A stretch of DNA of 10,171 bases, from assembly GCA_042569785.1 (NCBI GenBank), contig JBHPGW010000084.1, positions 1 to 10,171 on the forward strand, in the 5' to 3' direction. This DNA comes from JBHPGW01 sp042569785 (GTDB lineage: Bacteria; Planctomycetota; Phycisphaerae; Sedimentisphaerales; Anaerobacaceae). This document shows positions 6,211-10,171 of this stretch, piece by piece; position 1 is the stretch's first letter, and each line of letters begins with the position of its first letter. The translations under genes and the position numbers were made by a program. The notes beneath the pieces were generated by a model. The model was not told where the DNA came from. It worked only from the letters and a program-made list of their open reading frames with translations, and did not search any database.

Positions 6211-6887
6211 TCGCTGATGCCAACTGATCCGGCCTGCTGATTCTCTTGCTCCTGTTTACGGTAATTTCTCTGTATGATTATAGCAGGAATGATCAATCCT
6301 GCTGCAGTTGCCAAGCCAAGGATAATATAGCTGTAATCTTCTATAAAAAATGCCAGCAACACCCCTATATAAATCCCAATTCCGCCGAAAAGCCATTCTT
6401 TTGTATGAAAAACACCAACTATGCTCAGAGAAATACTGAATAATATTGCAAAGAGGAATCCTGGATCTCCTGCACAGTAATTATTGAAAGCCATGCCCAG
6501 TATACTCCAGGTAAGGCCGTGCCATACCATGGTAATGATCAATACACAGACAAGCTGTTTTCTTAGATGTGAAACAAAACCTGCTTTTTTATCACGTTTG
6601 ATTATTAATCGCCAAGTGATAAAAACATAGCACAGTCCAAATGCCACCAGAGGAAGAAAAACAGCCCATATCCAATTAAAATGCTCATGTCTTATAAAAT
6701 GTATCGCGGGATAACTGACCAAACAAATTACTCCCCACATAATCATGGGGTGAGTGTCTGGATTGACCTGTTTGTAAGTCTTCTCTACAGCTGACCGCAT
6801 AAATTTAAGATCATCGGTAGAGTTTTGTTCTTCCTCAATGCCTTGGCATTCAGACATTGGCTCTTCATGTGAATTTTCTTTTCCCAT
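6207..6887 (-). CDS. Six-helix membrane protein paired with an HTH regulator
   Basis: The product is 226 residues with no enzyme motif recognised. A charged, acidic N-terminal segment (1-45) leads into DDLKFMRSAVEKTYK, which resembles the D-L-x-F-I-R-x-x-M-E signature of membrane proteins commonly coded next to HTH_34 regulators; this likeness is from memory. Six hydrophobic helices follow, at about 48-65, 72-92, 111-132, 142-160, 165-182 and 185-205. The short C-terminal tail is polar (RNYRKQEQENQQ). There is no cleavable signal peptide. AAAGGAG (6896-6902) sits 8 nt before the ATG, and a promoter with an overlapping palindrome lies upstream. The gene is first in a two-gene unit and overlaps the regulator by 4 nt. 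It could sense a membrane or small-molecule signal, or be the effector under the regulator's control. The function is unknown. Confidence 0.85.
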   Translation of the reverse strand: MGKENSHEEPMSECQGIEEEQNSTDDLKFMRSAVEKTYKQVNPDTHPMIMWGVICLVSYPAIHFIRHEHFNWIWAVFLPLVAFGLCYVFITWRLIIKRDKKAGFVSHLRKQLVCVLIITMVWHGLTWSILGMAFNNYCAGDPGFLFAILFSISLSIVGVFHTKEWLFGGIGIYIGVLLAFFIEDYSYIILGLATAAGLIIPAIIIQRNYRKQEQENQQAGSVGISE

Positions 6888-6909
6888 TTTCTACGCTCCT
6901 TTCTTTAAG

Positions 6910-6933
6910 TAAAGTACTTTATAATATAAAGTA
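6910..6933. promoter_or_regulatory. Operator-like nested palindromes over the cassette -10
   Basis: TACTTTATA and TATAAAGTA form a perfect 9-bp inverted repeat around one central base (6915-6933). A second perfect palindrome, TAAAGTACTTTA (6910-6921), overlaps it, so CTTTA/TAAAG half-sites recur in alternating orientation. The position over the -10 and the size fit binding by a dimeric winged-helix repressor, most simply the regulator of the same cassette. Confidence 0.65.
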
Positions 6934-6950
6934 AAAAGCCAAAATGTCAA
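6921..6950 (-). promoter_or_regulatory. Promoter of the membrane protein/regulator cassette
   Basis: On the minus strand TTGACA (6950-6945) is followed by TATATT after 16 nt (6928-6923) or TATTAT after 18 nt (6926-6921). The -35 is a perfect match. The -10 region is wholly covered by the 19-bp palindrome at 6915-6933. Confidence 0.7.
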
Positions 6951-6998
6951 GAAAAAAATTATTTTTTTTGAAAAAACCGCAAAACCCTTTCTCTTGCC

Positions 6999-7032
6999 CC
7001 AAAAAACCAAACGCTATTACTTTCTATAATCC
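6999..7032 (-). repeat. Hairpin repeat element, copy 2
   Basis: On the minus strand, 22 nt after the alpha-galactosidase stop, ATTAT-AGAAA-GTAAT forms the same 5-bp hairpin as the copy at 5868-5902. It is followed by AGCGTTTGGTTTTTTGG. No standard GC-rich terminator was found after the alpha-galactosidase gene, so this element may mark its 3' end. Confidence 0.55.
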
Positions 7033-7054
7033 CCAACGGACCCGCTGCGACACA

Positions 7055-9133
7055 TCAAGGCTCAATCACATAAACCGCAGCATCGTTTCTTTGAGGCAAT
7101 TTAATTCTAAGGCCGGCGGTCATAAGCTCTAAGCCGGTCAATGGCTCTGCTTTCATTGAAGACTTATGCTCAACCGTGATCGAATATTTGCTTTCAGCCT
7201 CAAGGCCGCGCAGACAAAACGTTTTCTCTTCGCAAGCATCATCGAGCCGATATACACACAGCAGGGAAACTTTGCTTTGAGGGTTGTTCAACTGTATCGC
7301 CGCCCAGCCGGTATGGTCATCTTTAAGTTTAACAGGCGTAAGCAAATGGGCCGTGGAACCGACAATAAATTCCCGCCATTTCTTATAAAACTCTGTATGA
7401 TAAAACAGTCTCTCTTTCGTCTCTTTCGGCAAGCCGGCTATATCCCCGCTAAAGCCGAGCATCCCCGCCAAAGCCCCCCTCACGGCAAAATCTACACCAA
7501 CCGTCTCGGATAGCTCCCAAATCGCACCGCAACCTGCGGGAGTGACAAAACTCATTGGAGCTTCATCAACAGGCAAACCATATTGAGGTATCGACTTGCC
7601 AACCGCCCTCAAAACAACCCATTTGGTAAACCGGCCCGGAGGCAATCTTAGAAGTGTCTGCTGATAAATTCGCAGAACATCTGAAGGGTTGACGTTATCA
7701 CTCAAAAAATGGCCGTCAAAATGCCTTAGTGAACCGATCTCCAAACGCAAACCTCCGCTGGTACAACCTTCAAAAAATACCTCCGGATACTTTACTCGAA
7801 GTTCATCCAGCAATTCATACCACTTCCCGCAGTAATTTGAAAACTCTGTTCCATAAGGATCGATACCAAGCCTGAAATTAAAATCAATTTTCATCCACGC
7901 AAGATCGTACGTATCAACAAGCCTGGACATTTCCGAAAGGATATAATCATAAGCCTGCTTTTTAGTTAGATCGGGATAATAGAAATCGCCGGCGCCTTTC
8001 AAAAACCAGTCGGAATTCTTTTTTACAGCGGGAACCGTGGCAAAATTACGTTCCGGCTCCATCCAAAGCCCAAAACTCAGGCCGGCACGGCGAACCTCCT
8101 CGGCAAAATCAGCCATTTGACCCTTAAATGCTGTTTTTTCTTTTTCACGCCAGTCGCCGACCTGATGCTCCCAATTTCCATCTTCAGCGCCATACCAGCC
8201 GGCATCAACCACAAAAACCTCACAACCGATCTCCTTAGCCGCCTCAAGTTGTCCTCGAAGCCTCTCAACTTCGAGATATTCAAAAGCATCGAACCAGGTA
8301 TTGTAAACGACAGGCGCTGACGGCTTAGCGGTCTTGATATGATTTTCCAATAAAAACCTATGCAGTGCGGGAGCGGCGGCTTCGACAACACCTTCAGGTA
8401 AAGATTGAATAAGAATTTCCGGCAATTCAAAAGTTTGGCCCGCAGAAAGGTTCAGATCCAAATGTTCATCGGACAATCCCATTTCCACTACTACAAATGG
8501 AGATGAATAGTTACCAACCGTATAGGGCAAAACTTTTATCACCCAATTGCCGCGGGGAAGAACATGGAATGCTATGCCCTTGCGAGTATCTTTGTTGCGC
8601 AGGCACATATAAGGCGTTCCACCCTGCGTAGTTCTACCCCCTTCACTTCTAAGCACTATGCCGCCGTGAGTAATGTCCTGCAATACTCCCTGATTTTCAT
8701 TACACCAACTGCTTGCCTGACTAAAAATTTCATAATTGCCGGGAGTAAAGACAAACCTGGCCAGATAGCGAGACAGGCTGATACTTTCTTTGCCAATATT
8801 GCAAATTGTATCCTTTCGGCTCCAAACCCCCGTCCGGCCGCAAAGCTGCCAGTTTGTTTCAATACGGATATGCCCTTGAGTATCACAAAAACTAAATGAA
8901 GCTGAATTTTCATCGAAACCATGTTTCACTAAAGACATATCGTCTGTAGAAAAACTGCCAATGCTCGAATCAAAACTGATCAAGCCCTTTATAGCTTCAG
9001 GGACAGCATCTTTGCCCTCGAGGCCGCAAGGCAGATCAAACAGCCGACTAAGACAAACTTTCTGCTCTTCGCCAATTTGAAAAGTTGTAATGTTTTTACC
9101 CTGAAAATCAAATTTCATCTCTTGTCCCGTCAT
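7055..9133 (-). CDS. GH36-family alpha-galactosidase
   Basis: Glycoside hydrolase (692 residues, normal for GH36) predicted to release terminal alpha-galactose from oligosaccharides such as raffinose or galactomannan fragments. An N-terminal beta-sandwich (about 1-260) precedes a TIM barrel: YNTWFDAFEYLEVERL (277-292), VVDAGWYG (308-315), FGLWMEPE (354-361), YPDLT (386-390), WMKIDFN (413-419) with the likely nucleophile D417, then FEGCTSGGLR (454-463) and FLSDNVNPSD (476-485) with the likely acid/base D479. A C-terminal beta domain ends the protein. The acid/base region reads SDNVNPSD rather than the common SDDTD or SDNTD, and the SGG.R segment is also unusual, so substrate preference is uncertain. 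No signal peptide is visible, so it is probably cytoplasmic. The ATG at 9133 has only AGAGG 12 nt upstream; ATG 9118 (M6) is an alternative. It lies 27 nt after the UroD-family gene, so the two are probably co-transcribed. Confidence 0.9.
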   Translation of the reverse strand: MTGQEMKFDFQGKNITTFQIGEEQKVCLSRLFDLPCGLEGKDAVPEAIKGLISFDSSIGSFSTDDMSLVKHGFDENSASFSFCDTQGHIRIETNWQLCGRTGVWSRKDTICNIGKESISLSRYLARFVFTPGNYEIFSQASSWCNENQGVLQDITHGGIVLRSEGGRTTQGGTPYMCLRNKDTRKGIAFHVLPRGNWVIKVLPYTVGNYSSPFVVVEMGLSDEHLDLNLSAGQTFELPEILIQSLPEGVVEAAAPALHRFLLENHIKTAKPSAPVVYNTWFDAFEYLEVERLRGQLEAAKEIGCEVFVVDAGWYGAEDGNWEHQVGDWREKEKTAFKGQMADFAEEVRRAGLSFGLWMEPERNFATVPAVKKNSDWFLKGAGDFYYPDLTKKQAYDYILSEMSRLVDTYDLAWMKIDFNFRLGIDPYGTEFSNYCGKWYELLDELRVKYPEVFFEGCTSGGLRLEIGSLRHFDGHFLSDNVNPSDVLRIYQQTLLRLPPGRFTKWVVLRAVGKSIPQYGLPVDEAPMSFVTPAGCGAIWELSETVGVDFAVRGALAGMLGFSGDIAGLPKETKERLFYHTEFYKKWREFIVGSTAHLLTPVKLKDDHTGWAAIQLNNPQSKVSLLCVYRLDDACEEKTFCLRGLEAESKYSITVEHKSSMKAEPLTGLELMTAGLRIKLPQRNDAAVYVIEP

Positions 9134-9160
9134 TTATAATCGCATCCTCTCAAAAATATC

Positions 9161-10171
9161 TCACAAATCTTCATTTACATATACAGGAAATTCCCATGCC
9201 AATTCTTCCCAGCTAAAGGGAATAACGTCAAATGACGCTTCCTTATTATGCTCTTGGGCGATTTTACTGATCTTTTCAAAAAACTCCACAAGTTTTTCCA
9301 GACCGCAGGCTGTGTCAATATTCCATATCGCAAGGTCATTGGCGCCATCGGCAATACACTTATCAATATCATCAAGTGTTTTGGGCAAGGGCTGGTTCAA
9401 TATCTCGACAGGGCTTATCATCGCCGAAAATTTAGTTTCCGGAAGAACCGCAAGGATTTTTTTAATGTCGGAATGATAAGAGCCCTGCAAACTGCGAAGA
9501 CCCGGAATTTTACTGTAAGATTCCGCGAAAGGCTCGGTCTCTACGTCGCAATGGTGCAAATCACAGCAAGGCTCCCTGCCGTTGATCTTTGCCGCGTATT
9601 CGACACAATCAATATCATACTGACATATCATTTCATCATAGAGAGCAGGCGACATCATCGTTACATTGCAGTTGGCCAGAGGGAATCCATCAATAGGACC
9701 AAAAGTTTCACTTATAAATTTATATGCCAGGCACATAGTTTCTTTGATAACACCAAGATAGTGCTGAGTAAATTCCTTTTCTATCATAAGGTCGACATAA
9801 AAATCGGCTCCACGCATCATAAATGCGTTATTGCTAACGCTCGCCAAATCTATCATCTGAGTAGCGACCCCGTAACGGTCAAGCCGCTGCTGACGATGTT
9901 TGAGGATCAATTCACCAATGGCAGTATCAGCAATATCAACAGGTTTAAGATTCTTCAGCTGTTCGACTGACATAGCTTTCCAGGCATAGCCCCCAACCGG
10001 CTGAATCTCAGTATCCATTCCCAACGCGACCGCTATAAGCATCGTATGAAAGGGCATAACCTGAGAAAGAAGGTTTTTATCAAGAACCGGCTCCGATTTG
10101 CCAATTCCCAAATCTCCGAAGATAATATGTAGGCCATCCTGAGATCGGTATAATGATATTGAATCAAATTT
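9161..10171 (-). CDS. Uroporphyrinogen decarboxylase (URO-D) family protein, N-terminus beyond window
   Basis: The frame stays open from the stop at 9161 to the right edge, 336 residues. A TTG codon at 10111 is not needed as a start, because conserved-looking sequence (LYRSQDGLHIIFGDLGIG) continues upstream. The sequence fits the UroD/MtaA-CmuA superfamily: a hydrophobic MPFHTMLIAVALGMDTEI region, MSPALYDEMI, and a DLHHCD segment. The H-x-C there (visible residues 206-208) and a later Cys in NIDTACGLEK (289) fit the H-x-C...C zinc site of methylcobamide-dependent methyltransferases. That reading is inference. True heme-pathway HemE is unlikely given the context and divergence. In many glycan-degrading bacteria such paralogs sit beside sugar genes with unknown function; here it is followed after 27 nt by the alpha-galactosidase. 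Confidence 0.8.
   Translation of the reverse strand, partial: KFDSISLYRSQDGLHIIFGDLGIGKSEPVLDKNLLSQVMPFHTMLIAVALGMDTEIQPVGGYAWKAMSVEQLKNLKPVDIADTAIGELILKHRQQRLDRYGVATQMIDLASVSNNAFMMRGADFYVDLMIEKEFTQHYLGVIKETMCLAYKFISETFGPIDGFPLANCNVTMMSPALYDEMICQYDIDCVEYAAKINGREPCCDLHHCDVETEPFAESYSKIPGLRSLQGSYHSDIKKILAVLPETKFSAMISPVEILNQPLPKTLDDIDKCIADGANDLAIWNIDTACGLEKLVEFFEKISKIAQEHNKEASFDVIPFSWEELAWEFPVYVNEDL

Noticed and set aside
9137..9148. Tiny ORF (ATG CGA TTA TAA, minus strand) just upstream of the alpha-galactosidase start
   Set aside because: Three codons with no good ribosome site of its own; nothing supports translation.
9248..9970. Long plus-strand open frame of 240 codons
   Set aside because: It lies antisense inside the UroD-family gene, whose protein has family motifs. 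The plus product shows no recognisable domain and no ribosome site.
10109..10111. TTG as the start of the UroD-family gene
   Set aside because: The frame continues without a stop to the window edge and the upstream residues look like part of the protein, so the gene is 5'-partial.
1..10171. CRISPR arrays, tRNA, rRNA, complete insertion sequences, toxin-antitoxin or defence genes
   Set aside because: No regularly spaced repeats, cloverleaf structures, transposase catalytic domains or recognisable defence proteins were seen by eye.

Overview
The window reads as bacterial chromosome with moderate GC and sigma70-like promoters close to consensus. The mix of genes is a secreted jellyroll-type protein, a creatininase-family hydrolase, a GH36 alpha-galactosidase next to a UroD-family protein, and pta-ackA-nagB. 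This is the kind of content seen in polysaccharide-degrading anaerobes such as Phycisphaerae/Sedimentisphaerales (Planctomycetota). That assignment is inference: no rRNA or other phylogenetic marker is present.

Layout. (1) 1-983, minus strand: the N-terminal part of a secreted protein with a repeated module. The gene runs off the left edge and has its own consensus promoter. (2) 1232-2017, plus: a creatininase-family amidohydrolase, divergent from the first gene, with its own promoter. (3) 2101-2619, plus: a 172-residue protein resembling only the DNA-binding half of an IS630-type transposase, behind a consensus promoter. (4) 2738-5780, plus: a compact operon of phosphate acetyltransferase, acetate kinase and glucosamine-6-phosphate deaminase, closed by a strong intrinsic terminator at 5831-5859. 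(5) 5914-6887, minus: a six-helix membrane protein and a small winged-helix regulator overlapping by ATGA, with a 19-bp palindrome over the promoter. (6) 7055-10171, minus: a UroD-family protein (open at the right edge) followed 27 bp later by a GH36 alpha-galactosidase.

How the genes may work together. NagB turns glucosamine-6-P into fructose-6-P and ammonia. AckA and Pta interconvert acetate, acetyl-P and acetyl-CoA, so the operon could join amino-sugar breakdown to acetate recovery or fermentative ATP formation. The alpha-galactosidase and the secreted protein also fit a glycan-degrading lifestyle. The membrane protein/HTH pair looks like a self-regulated sensory cassette whose target is not visible.

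No complete known defence, mobile or biosynthetic system is present. The least explained elements are the orphan transposase-like HTH protein ahead of pta, the palindrome-controlled membrane/HTH cassette, and a short hairpin element with two compensated base-pair changes that follows two different minus-strand genes (5868-5902 and 6999-7032).
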